Shown here: positions 46,884 to 58,300 of the stretch, piece after piece | How positions within the stretch are numbered: the stretch's first letter is position 1 | Layout of the letters: every line of letters begins with the position of its first letter | Origin: Henckelia pumila | Lineage: Eukaryota > Streptophyta > Magnoliopsida > Lamiales > Gesneriaceae | Direction of reading: 5' to 3' | Length of the DNA stretch: 64,000 nucleotides | Assembly: GCF_033568475.1 (NCBI RefSeq) | Contig: NC_133121.1 | Coordinates: forward strand, 194,876,664-194,940,663 | Notes under the pieces: generated by a model | What the model saw: the letters and a program-made list of their open reading frames with translations, nothing else | Told to the model about the DNA's origin: nothing | Databases searched by the model: none | Translations under genes and position numbers: made by a program

Positions 46884-47000
46884 GGGTGCAACACGAGGAC
46901 TTCCCAGGGGTCAACCATCCTAGTACTGCTCTCACCCAAGCACGCTTAACTTCGGAGTTCTGATGGGATCCGAAGCATTGGTGTTGGTATGATCGCACCC
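46884..47000 (-). rRNA. 5S rRNA, right arm copy 6
   Basis: GGTTGAC C box with one base missing after it. CCAACACCAATGCTTCGG, GGGTGAGAG. The flanking spacer matches that of copy 8. Confidence 0.92.
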
Positions 47001-47400
47001 AACTGTGAATGAATTCTTTATTGTTTTGTCTCTTGAATTGTGGATCGGAGGAACAGACGCTGCACTTTCAAACGGTCATAACTTTCGGCCAGCTGGGAGT
47101 TTCGAGAGCTTCAGCCTGCTCACGGGAAGCTCGTCTCGATACCTACAATGCGCATTTTTGTCTAAGAGGCGGAGACTCTCAAATTCCAACCTAGAGAAGG
47201 ACTTTCAGGGGGTTTTTCTTGTAGGGCATGTTGGGACCCACCGAAGCGGCCCGCGTCACCAACATCGCACGTTCACGTCGTGTGATTCAGTCTATTGCCT
47301 CTTTTCTATCCGTGGATTGGACTGAAAGAGTCGGGAATAGGACAACGAGAAATCGGAATAACAAGAAGTATGAGTAAGAAAAAAAGAAATTAATGAAAAA

Positions 47401-47523
47401 GAGGTGTAACACGAGGACTTCCCAGGGGGTCACCCATCCTAGCGTGTACTGCTCTCGCCCAAGCACACTTAACTTCGGAGTTCTAATGGGATCCGGTGTT
47501 TTAGTTTTGGTATGATCGCACCC
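47401..47523 (-). rRNA. 5S rRNA, right arm copy 7
   Basis: Contains about four extra bases just before the C box (GTACACGCTAGG), at the same place as copy 9. CCAAAACTAAAACACC in the 5' part, 3' end GTTACACCTC. Probably non-functional. Confidence 0.92.
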
Positions 47524-47925
47524 AACAGTGAATGAATTTTTTTATTGTTTTGTCTCTCGAATTGCGGATCGGAGTACAGGCGCTGCACTTTCAAATGGAC
47601 ATAACTTTCGATCGGCTGAGAGTTACGGGAGCTCCAACCTGCTCACACGAAGCTCGTCTCGATACCTACAGCGCGCATCTCGGTCTAAGAGATGGAGACT
47701 CTAACATTCCAACCCGGAGATGGACTTTCGGGGCATTTTTCCCGTAGGGCACATTTAGACCCACCGAAGCAGCCCGCGTCACCAAGATCTCACATTCACG
47801 TCGTGTGATTCAGTCTATTGAATCTTTTCTATCCGCGGATTGGACTGAAAGAGTCGGGAATAGGAAAACAAAGAATCGGAATAACAAGAAGTACGAGTAA
47901 GAAAAAAAAAGAAATTAATGAAAAA

Positions 47926-48043
47926 TGGTGCAACACGAGGACTTCTCAGGGGGTCAACCATCCTAGTACTGCTCTCACCCAAGCACGCTTAACTTCGGAG
48001 TTCTGATGGGATCCGGTGCATTAGTACTGTTATGATCGCACCC
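47926..48043 (-). rRNA. 5S rRNA, right arm copy 8
   Basis: GGTTGAC C box, AACAGTAC near the 5' end, GGGTGAGAG, CCTGAGAAG. Otherwise close to consensus. Confidence 0.93.
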
Positions 48044-48444
48044 AACAGTGAATGAATTCTTTATTGTTTTGTCTCTTGAATTGCGGATCGGAGGAACAGG
48101 TGCTGCACTTTCAAACGGACATAACTTTCGGCCGGTTGGGAGATTCGGGAGCTTCATCCTGCTCACGCGAAGCTCGTCTCGATACCTAAAATGCGCATTT
48201 TTGTCTAAGAGACGGAGACTTTCAAATTCCAACCTGGAGATGGACTTTCGGGGCGTTTTTCTCGTAGAGCATGTTGGGACCCACCGAAGCGGCCCGCGTC
48301 ACCAAGATCGCACGTTCACGTCGTGTGATTCAGTCTATTGCATCTTTTCTATCAGCGGATTGGACTGAAAAAGTCGAGAATATGACAACGAGGAATCGAA
48401 ATAACAAGAAGTATGAGTAAGAAAAAAAGAAATTAATGAAAAAA

Positions 48445-48566
48445 AGGTGCAACACGAGGACTTCTCAGGGGGTCACCCATCCTAGCTAGTACTGCTCTCG
48501 CCCAAGCACACTTAACTTCGGAGTTCTGATGGGATCCGGTGCATTAGTTCTGGTATGATCGCACCC
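48445..48566 (-). rRNA. 5S rRNA, right arm copy 9
   Basis: About four extra bases before the C box (GTACTAGCTAGG), as in copy 7. CCAGAAC, AGTGTGC, CCTGAGAAG. Confidence 0.92.
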
Positions 48567-48965
48567 AACAGTGAATGAATTCCTTTTTGTTTTGTCTTTC
48601 GAATTGTGAATCAGAGGAACAGGTGCTGCACTTTCAAACGGACATAACTTTCTATCGGCTAAGAGTTACGAGAGCTTAAACCTTCTCACGCGAAGCTCAT
48701 CTCGATACCTACAGCGCGCATCTCTGTCTAAGAGACGGGGACCCTCAGATTCCAACCCGGAGATGGACTTTTGGGGCGTTTTTCTCATAGGGCACGTTGG
48801 GACCCACCGAAGCGGCCCGCGTCACCCAGATCGCACGTTCGCGTCGTGTGATTCTGTCTATTGCATCTTTTCTATCCGCGGATTGGACTAAAAGAGTCGG
48901 GAATAGGACAGCAAGGAATCGGAATAACAAGAAGTACGAGTAAGAAAAAAAAATTAATGAAAAAG

Positions 48966-49083
48966 GGGTGCAACACGAGGACTTCCCAGGTGGTCAACCA
49001 TCCTAGTACTGCTCTCACCTAAGCACGCTTAACTTCGAATTTCTGAAGGGATCCGGTGCATTAGTGCTGGTATGATCGCACCC
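48966..49083 (-). rRNA. 5S rRNA, right arm copy 10
   Basis: GGTTGAC C box. CCTTCAGAAATTCGAAG before the A box, TTAGGTGAG in the intermediate element, CCACCTGGG. Confidence 0.92.
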
Positions 49084-49489
49084 AACAGTGAATGAATTCT
49101 TTATTGTTTTGTTTTTCGAATTTCAGATCGGAGGAACAGGCGCTGCACTTTCAAACGGACATAACTTTCGATCGGCTGAGAGTTTCGGGAGCTTCAGCCT
49201 GCTCACGCGAAGCTCGTCTCGACACCTATAGTGCGCATCCCGGTCTAAGAGACGGAGACTCTCAAATTCCAAATCGGAGATGGACTTTCGGGGTGATTTT
49301 CCCGTAGGGCACGTTGGGACCCACCGAAGAAGCCCGCGTCACCAAGATTGCACATTCACATCGTGTGATTAATTCAGTCTATTGCATCTTTTCTATCCGC
49401 GAATTGGACTGAAAGAGTCGGGAATAGGACAGCAAAGAATCGGAATAACAAGAAGTACGAGTAAGAAAAAAAAGAAATTAATGAAAATG

Positions 49490-49607
49490 GGGTGCAACAC
49501 GAGGACTTTTTAGGGGGTCAACCATCCTAGTACTGCTATCGCCCAAGCACACTTAACTTCGGAGTTCTAATGGGATCCGGTGCATTAGTGCTAGTATAAT
49601 CTCACCC
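49490..49607 (-). rRNA. 5S rRNA, right arm copy 11
   Basis: GGTTGAC C box. Start GGGTGAGATTATACTAGC, CATTAG, AGTGTGC, GCGATAG, CCTAAAAAG. Confidence 0.92.
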
Positions 49608-50005
49608 AACAGTGAATGAATTATTTATTGTTTTGTCTCTCGAATTGTGGATCGGAGGAACATGCGCTGCACTTTCAAACGGACATAACTTTCGGCTGGC
49701 TGAGAGTTACGAGAGCTTTAGCCTGCTCATGCGAAGCTCATCTCGATACCTACAACACGCATCTCGATCTAAGAGACGGAGACGCTTAAATTCCAACCCG
49801 AAGATGAAATTTTGGGGCTTTTTCCCGTTGGGCACGTTGGGACCCACCGAAGTGGCCCGCATCACCCTGATCGCACGTTCACATCGTGTGATTCAGTCTA
49901 TTGCATCTTTTCTATCCGTGGATTGGAATGAAAGAGTCGGGAATAGGACGACGAGGAATCCAAATAACAAGAAGCATGTGTAAGAGAAAAAAATTAATGA
50001 AAAAG

Positions 50006-50123
50006 GGGTGTAACACGAGGACTTCCCAGGGTGTCACCCATCCTAGTACTGATCTTGCCCAATCACGCTTAACTTCGGAGTTTTGATGGGATCCGGTGCA
50101 TTAGTGCTGGTATGATCGCACCC
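50006..50123 (-). rRNA. 5S rRNA, right arm copy 12
   Basis: Standard GGGTGACACCC C box region. CATCAAAAC, GCGTGATTGGGCAAGATCAG, 3' GTTACACC. Confidence 0.93.
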
Positions 50124-50522
50124 AAAAGTGTATGATATCTTTATTGTTTTGTCTCTCGAATTGCGAATCAGGTGAACAGGCGCTGCACTTTCAAACGGAC
50201 ATAACTTTCGGCCGGCTAAGAGTTACGGAAGCTCCAGCCTTCTCAAGCGAAGCTTTTCTCGATACCTACAGCGCGCATCTCGGTCTAAGAGACGGAGACT
50301 CTCAAATTCCAACCCGGAGATGGAATTTCGGGGAGTTTTTCCCCTAGGGCACGTTGGGACCCACCGAAGCGGCCCACATCACCCAGATTGAACGTTCAAG
50401 TCGTGTTATTCAATATTTTCCATCTTTTCTATTCGTGGATTGGACTGAAAGAGTCAGGAATAGGACAACGAGGAATCGAAAGAACAAGAAGTACGCGTAA
50501 GGAAAAAAAATTAATGAAAAAG

Positions 50523-50640
50523 GGGTGCAACACGACGAATTTCCAGGGGGTCACCCATCCTAGTACTGCTCTCGCCCAAGCACGCTTAACTTCGGAGTTT
50601 TGATGGGATTCGGTGCATTAGTGCTGGTATGATTGCACCC
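50523..50640 (-). rRNA. 5S rRNA, right arm copy 13
   Basis: One of the better preserved copies: standard A box, intermediate element and C box. Changes are at the start (GGGTGCAATC), GAATCCC, CATCAAAAC and a 3' segment GAAATTCGTCG. Confidence 0.94.
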
Positions 50641-51039
50641 AACAGTGAATGAATTCTTTATTATTTAGTCTCTCAAATTGCGGATCGGAGGAACAGGCGC
50701 TTCACTTTTAAACGGACATAACTTTCGGCCGGCTGAGAGTCACGGGAGCTTCAACATGCTCACGCGAAGCTCATCTCGATACCTACAGGGCGCATCTCGG
50801 TCTAAGAGATGGAGACTCTCAAATTCCAACCCGGATATAGACTTTCGGGGCGTTTTTCCCGTAGAGCACGTTGGGACCCACCAAAGCGGCCCGCGTCACC
50901 TAGATCACACGTTCACGTCGTGTGATTCAGTCTATTGCATCTTTTATATCCGCGGATTGGACTGAAAGAGTCAGGAATAGGACAGCGAGGAATCAAAAGA
51001 ACAAGAAGTACCAGTAAGAAAAAAAAATTAATGAAAAAG

Positions 51040-51157
51040 GGGTGCAACACGAGGATATCCTAGGGGGTCACTCATCCTAGTACTGCTCTCACCCAAGCAC
51101 GCTTAACTTCGGAGTTCTGATGGGATCCGGTGCTTTAGTGCTGGTATGATCGCTCCC
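51040..51157 (-). rRNA. 5S rRNA, right arm copy 14
   Basis: GGGAGCGATC start, AAAGCACC, GGGTGAGAG, C box GGATGAGTGACC, CTAGGATATCC. Its upstream spacer matches that of copy 17. Confidence 0.93.
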
Positions 51158-51555
51158 AACAATGAATGAATTCTTTATTGTTTTGTCTCTCGAATTGCGG
51201 ATCGGAGGAATACGCACTGCACTTTTAAACGGACATAACTTTCGACCGGCTGAGAGTTACGGGAGCTTCAGCCTGCACACGCGAAGCTCGTCTTGATACC
51301 TACAGCGCTCATCTCGGTTTAAGAGACGGAGACTCTCAAATTCCAACTCGGAGATAGACTTTCGGGGCGTTTTTCCCGTAGAGCATGTTAGGACCCACGA
51401 AAGCGGCCCGTGTCACCCAAATCAAACGTTAACGTCGTGTGATTCAGTCTATTGCATCTTTTCTATTCGCGGATTGGACTGAAAGAGTCGGGAATAGGAC
51501 AGCATGGAATCAAAAGAACAAGCAGTACGAGTAAGAAAAAAAATTAATGAAAAAG

Positions 51556-51672
51556 GGGTGCAACACGAGGACTTCCCATGGGATCACCCATCCTAGTACT
51601 GCTCTCGCCAAGCATGCTTAACTTCGGAGTTCTGATGGGATCCGGTGCATTAGTGCTGGTATAATCGCGCCC
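51556..51672 (-). rRNA. 5S rRNA, right arm copy 15
   Basis: GGGCGCGATTATACC start, AAGCATGCTTGGCGAG (one base lost in the A box), GGGTGATCCCATGGG. Parallels copy 18. Confidence 0.93.
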
Positions 51673-52072
51673 AATAGTGAATGAATTCTTTATTGTTTTG
51701 TCTCTCAAATTGCGGAACGGAGGAACAGGCGCTGCACCTTCAAACGGACATAACTTTTGGCCGTCTGAGAGTTACGGGAGCTTCATCCTGCTCACGCGAA
51801 GCTCGTCTCGATACCTACAGTGCGCATCTCGGTTTATAAGATGCAGACTCTCAAATTCCAACCCGAAGATAGATGTTCGGGGCATTTTTCCCGTAGGGAA
51901 CATTGGGATCCACCGAAGCAGCCCGCGTCACCCAGATCGCACGTTCACGTCGTTTGATTCAGTCTATTGCATCTTTTCTATCCGTGGATTAGACTGAAAG
52001 AGTCGGGAATAGGACAGCAAGGAATCAAAAGAACAAGAAGTACGAGTATGAAAAAAAATATTTATGAAAAAG

Positions 52073-52189
52073 GGGTGCAACATGAGGACTTCCCATGCGT
52101 CACCCATCCTAGTACTGCTCTCGCCTAAGCACGCTTAACTTCGGAGTTTTGATGGGATCCGTTGCATTAGTGCTGGTATGATCGCACCC
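52073..52189 (-). rRNA. 5S rRNA, right arm copy 16
   Basis: GCAACGG, CATCAAAAC, TTAGGCGAG, and GGGTGACGCATGGG with one base missing, 3' CATGTTGC. Almost the same set of marks recurs in copy 19. Confidence 0.93.
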
Positions 52190-52589
52190 AACAGTGAATG
52201 AATTCTTTATTGTTTTGTCTCTCGAATTGCGGATCGGAGGAACATGCGCTACACTTTCAAACGAACATAACTTTCTGCCCGCTGAGAATTACGGGATCTT
52301 CAACATGCTCACGCGAAGCTCGTCTCGATACCTATAGTGCGCATCTCGGTCAAAGAGATGGAGACACTCAATTTCCAACCCAGAGATGGACTTTCGGGGC
52401 GTTTTTCCCGTAGGGCATATTGGGACCCATCGAAGCAACCCGCGTCACCCAGATCGCACTTTCACGTCGTGTGATTCAGTCCATTGCATCTTTTTTATCC
52501 GCGGATTGGACTGAAGGAGTCGGGAATAGGACAGCGAGGAATCGGAATAACAAGAAGTACGAGTAAGAAAAAAAGATATTAATGAAAAA

Positions 52590-52708
52590 GGGATGCAACA
52601 TGAGGACTTCCTAGGGGGTCACCCATCCAAGTACTGTTCTCGTGCAAGAACACTTAACTTCGGAGTTCTGATGGGATCTGGTGCATTAGTGCTAGTATGA
52701 TTGCTACC
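52590..52708 (-). rRNA. 5S rRNA, right arm copy 17
   Basis: Start altered (GGTAGCAATC), CCAGATCCC, AGTGTTCTTGCACGAGAACAG, TACTTGGATGGGTGACC, 3' GCATCCC. Its upstream spacer parallels copies 14 and 20. Confidence 0.92.
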
Positions 52709-53106
52709 AAGAGTGAATGAATTCTTTATTGTTTTGTCTCTCGAATTGCGGATCGAAGGAATAGGCGCTGCACTTTCAAAAGGACATAACTTTCGGCCGG
52801 CTGAAAGTTACGGGAGCTTCAGCCTGCTCATGCGAAGCTCGTCTCGATACCTACAGCGCGCATCTCGGTTTGAGAGACGGAGACTCTCAAATTCCAACTC
52901 GGAGATAGACTTTCGGGTCATTTTTCCTGTAGGGCATGTTAGGACCCACCGAAGCAGCCCGCGTCACCCAAATCAAACTTTCACGTCGTGTGATTCAGTC
53001 TATTGCATCTTTTTTATCCGCGGATTGGACTGAAAGAGTCGGAAATAAGACAGCAAGGAATCGAAAGAACAATAAGTACGAGTAAGAAAAAAAATTAATT
53101 AAAAAG

Positions 53107-53224
53107 GGGTGCAACACGAGGACTTCCCAGAGGATCACCCATCCTAGTACTGCTCTCGCCTAAGCACGCTTAACTTTGGAGTTATGGTGGGATCCGATGC
53201 ATTAGTGCTGGTATAATCGCACCA
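53107..53224 (-). rRNA. 5S rRNA, right arm copy 18
   Basis: GGTGCGATTATACC, CCCACCATAAC, CCAAAG before the A box, TTAGGCGAG, GGGTGATCCTCTGGG. The spacer upstream of it (higher coordinates) is where the Copia element entered. Confidence 0.93.
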
Positions 53225-53472
53225 AACAGTGAATGAATTCTTTATTGTTTTGTCTCTCAAATTGCGGAACGGAGAAACAGGAGCTGCACTTTCAAACGAA
53301 CATAACTTTCGGCCGGCTGAGAGTTACGGGAGCTTCATCATGCTCACTCGAAGCTCGTCTCGATACCTACAGCGCGCATCTCGATTTAAAAGACGCAGGC
53401 TCTCAAATTCCAACCCGAAGATAGACGTTTGGGGCGTTTTCCCGTAAGGAATGTTGGGATCCACCAAAGAGA

Positions 53473-55328
53473 TGTTGGAAAACTGGCGGTCAGATCAATC
53501 ACGATTGATACCCGGTGCAGCGGAAGTTTAAAAATTTTTATCATGGAACAATTCCATGGTGTGGGTATCAACCATTCAACGATTAAATTATTGTGTGTGT
53601 AAAATTCAAATAACAATTATTAAATTTTACCTCCAATCTCGCAACGAGATTAATGGACACCAACAGATTTGATCTGCTCTTGTTGTCTCTCCCTGGAACC
53701 GATGAACTCCTTCAATCAGGTCCACGAACAGAGGTTTAATCCCTCTGATAGATTGCACTAGAAAATCTATCAGAAGTTTTCTGCGAAGAGAATAAACGAA
53801 TCTGATTCGCTATTCCTTACTGCGATTCAAAATCACAGACCGGAATTTTCTCGGGCAGAGGACAGGGAGGGGACGGCCGAAACTTTTGAGAGGCTAGGGT
53901 TCGATTTTTGCTTCTCAAAAATTATGAGCTGTTGTTTTTAATTTCTGTACTGAAATAACTTATTTATAATGCAAGCCACTAACACCTTAGGGCCCATTAG
54001 TCATAAGCTGGGGCCCGACAAGCAAAGCCCGCTCGTTCAGAAATTAATATAAAATTCATCGTGACTCCGATTGATGAACTGATTTCACCAATGTGCACAG
54101 AAACCATTTCTGCACATTTTAAAGTCAAAATAAATTTTCCTGAATCCGAATTCAGTGATTTCCAAAAATGTCCATCCCTATGTCATTTTAGGAAATCCTA
54201 CTCCCTTACTCTTATTTAAGAAGTCCAACTCCTTAGTTCATTAAATTTAACTCTTTAAATTTAACTATCTCAACGGGGATTTTTTCCATTACACTGTGTG
54301 ACCCTCAATGGTTCAGGGATACAGCTAGCCGTGGGCTCACAACTCCTTGTGACTCGGAACAACACTTTCCGACTTGCCCAACGAATCATGGTAAAGCGCC
54401 TAGCAACATCGCCCCATGATTCCCTAGGTATCACTGATAGTGCCTACAAGAACCAGTAGATTTTGGTTAGCGTACAGTACGGTCCCTTCATCCAAATATC
54501 CCGATCGAATCAACAACCATTGGTATATCGAGAGTCGCTCAAGATTCGATAACTATGCAATACATCTTGAAGATCAAATTAGTGACATCGCATGTGGTAC
54601 TAAGAAACCATTTCTTAAATCACATCAATTACTCTGGCCAGAGATTTATCACACTAATATCTCCTCAGATCGCATAGGATATCCACACTCGCAAGTATGT
54701 GGTGAATCCTTGACAACAATGCATTGACTCCTATATGTGTCGTAACTGTACCCAATCTCGACACCTGATGACCCCCATAGAGTCGGTAAACGAGTCAAAG
54801 CACAGCACTAGCATATAGAGTCTCCATGATGTTTCAAGTCGTAAGGACTAATGGTGTACAACCAAAACCGCGGACTTAATCCACTCGATAAGTGATAACC
54901 ACTTGGAAAGTCCGGATAGGGTAGTTCGATTATTCATCCTATGAATATCCATTTGCATGCTTCGAACATCTCCATGTTCCCTACCAATGAAACGTGGTAC
55001 TCCGCATCGCAAATGCTAGTCTCAAACTCGAGCGATCCTTATCCTTATTATCGGACGGCTCAATCGACTAGGAACGGTTTTAGAACATACAGTGACTATA
55101 AGATGTATTTCATGATAGACATCTCCATGTTCTACCACATCTTACATACACTATAGTATATTCAAGGTCTTTATCAAAACAACAATAGTATATCACAATA
55201 TAACAATATGAAGTAATATAAAGTCATTGCCATAAAAGTGTAAATAATATTAAACAAAAGATTGTTTATACAAAGAGTCATCAAAGCCCATAGCCACACA
55301 GTTGGCTCACTGGGCACCCACTCTTACA
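53473..55328 (-). repeat. 3' LTR of the young Copia element
   Basis: 1856 bp. On the minus strand it runs from TGTAAGAGTGGGTGCCC to CCAGTTTTCCAACA. It also contains two short frames that recur in the other LTR and have no protein features. Confidence 0.96.
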
Positions 55329-55343
55329 ATCTCCCACTTGCCC
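55329..55343 (-). other. Polypurine tract
   Basis: GGGCAAGTGGGAGAT on the minus strand, between the gag-pol stop codon and the 3' LTR, the primer for plus-strand synthesis. Confidence 0.9.
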
Positions 55344-58300
55344 TATAGCCAACTAGTCATACTACGTAGACCCATTGCTTCGCGATGTTTGTCAAACAAT
55401 GGTCCTGGCAAGGGCTTAGTAAGCGGATCAGCGATATTGTCTGCAGAGGCCACTCGTTCGACAATGATGTCTCCTCTTTCCACAATCTCCCGGATTATGT
55501 GGTATTTCCTCAGTACGTGTTTGGATCTTTGATGAGACCTTGGTTCCTTTGCTTGAGCAACGGCACCCGTGTTGTCGCAGTACACCGGGACTGGACCAAC
55601 AAATTCAGGAATGACGCCAAACTCTTGGACGAAATTCCTCATCCAAACGGCCTCTTTAGCAGCAGCTGATGCTGCAATGTATTCAGCCTCAGTGGTGGAA
55701 TCCGCTGTGGTGTCCTGCTTGGAACTCTTCCAAGAGACAGCACCGCCATTGAGCATGAACACAAATCCAGAGGTAGACTTCGAGTCATCCACATCACTTT
55801 GGAAGCTAGAGTCGGTATAGCCTTCCAGTTTGAGTTCTCGTCCTCCATAAACCATGAACATATTCTTAGTCCTTCGCAAGTACTTAAGAATGTCCTTCAC
55901 GGCTTTCCAATGCATTTGACCAGGATTAGACTGATATCTGCTCGTGACACTCAGAGCAAATGCTACATCCGGTCTGGTAGATATCATCCCATACATGATA
56001 CTACCTATAGCTGACGCATATGGTACATGTGTCATATTCTCTATCTCTTCATCAGTCTTGGGACACATAGACTTGGATAGAGAAACTCCATGACACATGG
56101 GTAGATGTCCTCTTTTGGACCCATCCATTGAAAACCGTTTCAATATGGTATCGATGTAGGTTGATTGAGTGAGTCCTATCATTCTCTTAGACCTATCTCT
56201 ATAGATCTGTATCCCAAGAATGTAGGATGCCTCTCCCAAATCCTTCATCGAAAATCTACCTGATAACCATATCTTTGTTGACTGCAACATCCCTACATCA
56301 TTCCCAATGAGTAGGATGTCATCAACATAAAGTACTAAGAATGTCACCGCATCCTTAACTACTTTCTTGTACACGCAAGGTTCCTCCGGGTTCTTGATGA
56401 AACCAAAATCTTTTATTGTTTCATCAAATTTCTGGTTCCAACTTCTTGATGCTTGTTTTAGACCATAAATTGATCTCTGAAGCTTGCATACCTTATGCTC
56501 GCTTCCCATGGATGTGTACCCCTCAGGCTGCTTCATATAGATTTCCTCCTTAATGTCTCCATTAAGAAAAGCAGTCTTCACATCCATTTGCCATATCTCA
56601 TAGTCATACCATGCAGCTATGGCAATTAGGATTCTTATGGACTTGAACATTGCAACTGGTGAAAAGGTTTCGTCATAGTCAACTCCTTGCCTTTGAGTAT
56701 AACCTTTAGCCACCAATCGCGCCTTGTAGGTCAATACCTTACCATCAGGCCCAAGCTTTCTTTTGTAGATCCATTTACACCCTATCGGAACAATTCCATC
56801 GGGAGGATCTACTAAAGACCAAACTTGGTTTGTATGCATCGAATCCAATTCTGACTGCATAGCTTCAAGCCATAAATTCGAATCCGCATCAGAAATTGCT
56901 TCCTTGAAGTTTCTTGGATCACATCCAATGTCGGGTTCATCTTGATCCCCTTCAAGAAGAAGACCATATCGAACTGGAGGTCTAGAAGTCCTTTCGGATC
57001 TTCTAGGTGCAGGCGTGTCCAGCAATGGTTCCTGAGGTGTAGGATCGTTATTTTGTATTTCGGGTTCTTCTCGAACTTCTTCGAGATCCATCATCTCGCC
57101 TTTCTTATCCAATAAGAACTCCTTCTCCAAGAAGGTGGCATTCCTAGAAACAAACACCTTTGTTTCAGCAGGATAATAGAAATAATATCCGATTGAATTC
57201 TTCGGATACCCTACAAAATAACATAAGCTGGATCGACTATCCAACTTATCTCCCACTGTCCGCTTCACGTAAGCAGGACATCCCCAAATCCTCAAGTACG
57301 AATACTTAGGAGATTTGCCATTCCATAACTCGTATGGTGTTTTGTCCACTGCTTTAGTGTGGACGTTGTTCAACAACAATACCGCCGTTTCAAGCGCATA
57401 GCCCCAAAACGAAGGTGGAAGCTCAGTGAAGCTCATCATAGATCGAACCATGTCCAACAAAGTTCGATTACGACGCTCCGATACACCATTAAGTTGTGGT
57501 GTCATAGGAGGAGTCCACTGAGAGAGAATCCCATTCTCTTTCAGATAGTCCAAAAACTCGGTACTCAAGTATTCTCCACCTCGATCCGATCGAAGTGCTT
57601 TAATACTTTTACCTAGCTTGTTTTCTACTTCAGCCCTGAATTCTTTGAACTTTTCAAATGCTTCAGACTTATATTTCATTAAATATAAATACCCATACCT
57701 TGAATAATCATCAGTAAAGGTAATGAAGTAGGTGTGGCCATGTTGAGTCCCTACTCTAAATGGACCACAAACATCTGTATGGATCAAATCCAACAGATTC
57801 TGACTACGCTCAGGTTTCCCCTTAAAAGGAGATTTAGTCATTTTTCCTTTTAGGCAGGATTCACAAGTAGGTAGAGAGTTAATATCAGACATATCAAACA
57901 TGCCCTCTCCCACTAGCTTGTTCATCCTCCTTGAGGAAATATGACCTAGTCTAGCGTGCCAAAGGTTTGCCGGGTTTTGACTATCGATTTTCCTTTTGTT
58001 TGTTGTCGCCGGTTTGTCAATACAATTCACTGGAACGTCTTTTAGTTTTAAATTGTATAGATCGTTTTCAAGTTGTCCATTTCCAATTAAACATTCATTC
58101 TTGTAAATATTGCAAATCCCATTCACAAAATTACAAGAATAACCATCTCTATCAAGCATAGAAATAGAAATAATGTTTTTAATTAAATCTGGCACAAATA
58201 AAACATCTCTCAACAATAATTTAAAACCATTCTGCAAAATCAAACAAACATCTCCAATGGCCGTAGCTTCAACTCTGGAACCATTCCCGAGCCTCAGCTG

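Noticed and set aside
54440-55156. Frames of 71-95 residues that occur twice with almost the same sequence (also at 62.1-62.9 kb).
   Set aside because: They are identical because they lie in the two LTRs; no domain, and no sign of coding constraint.
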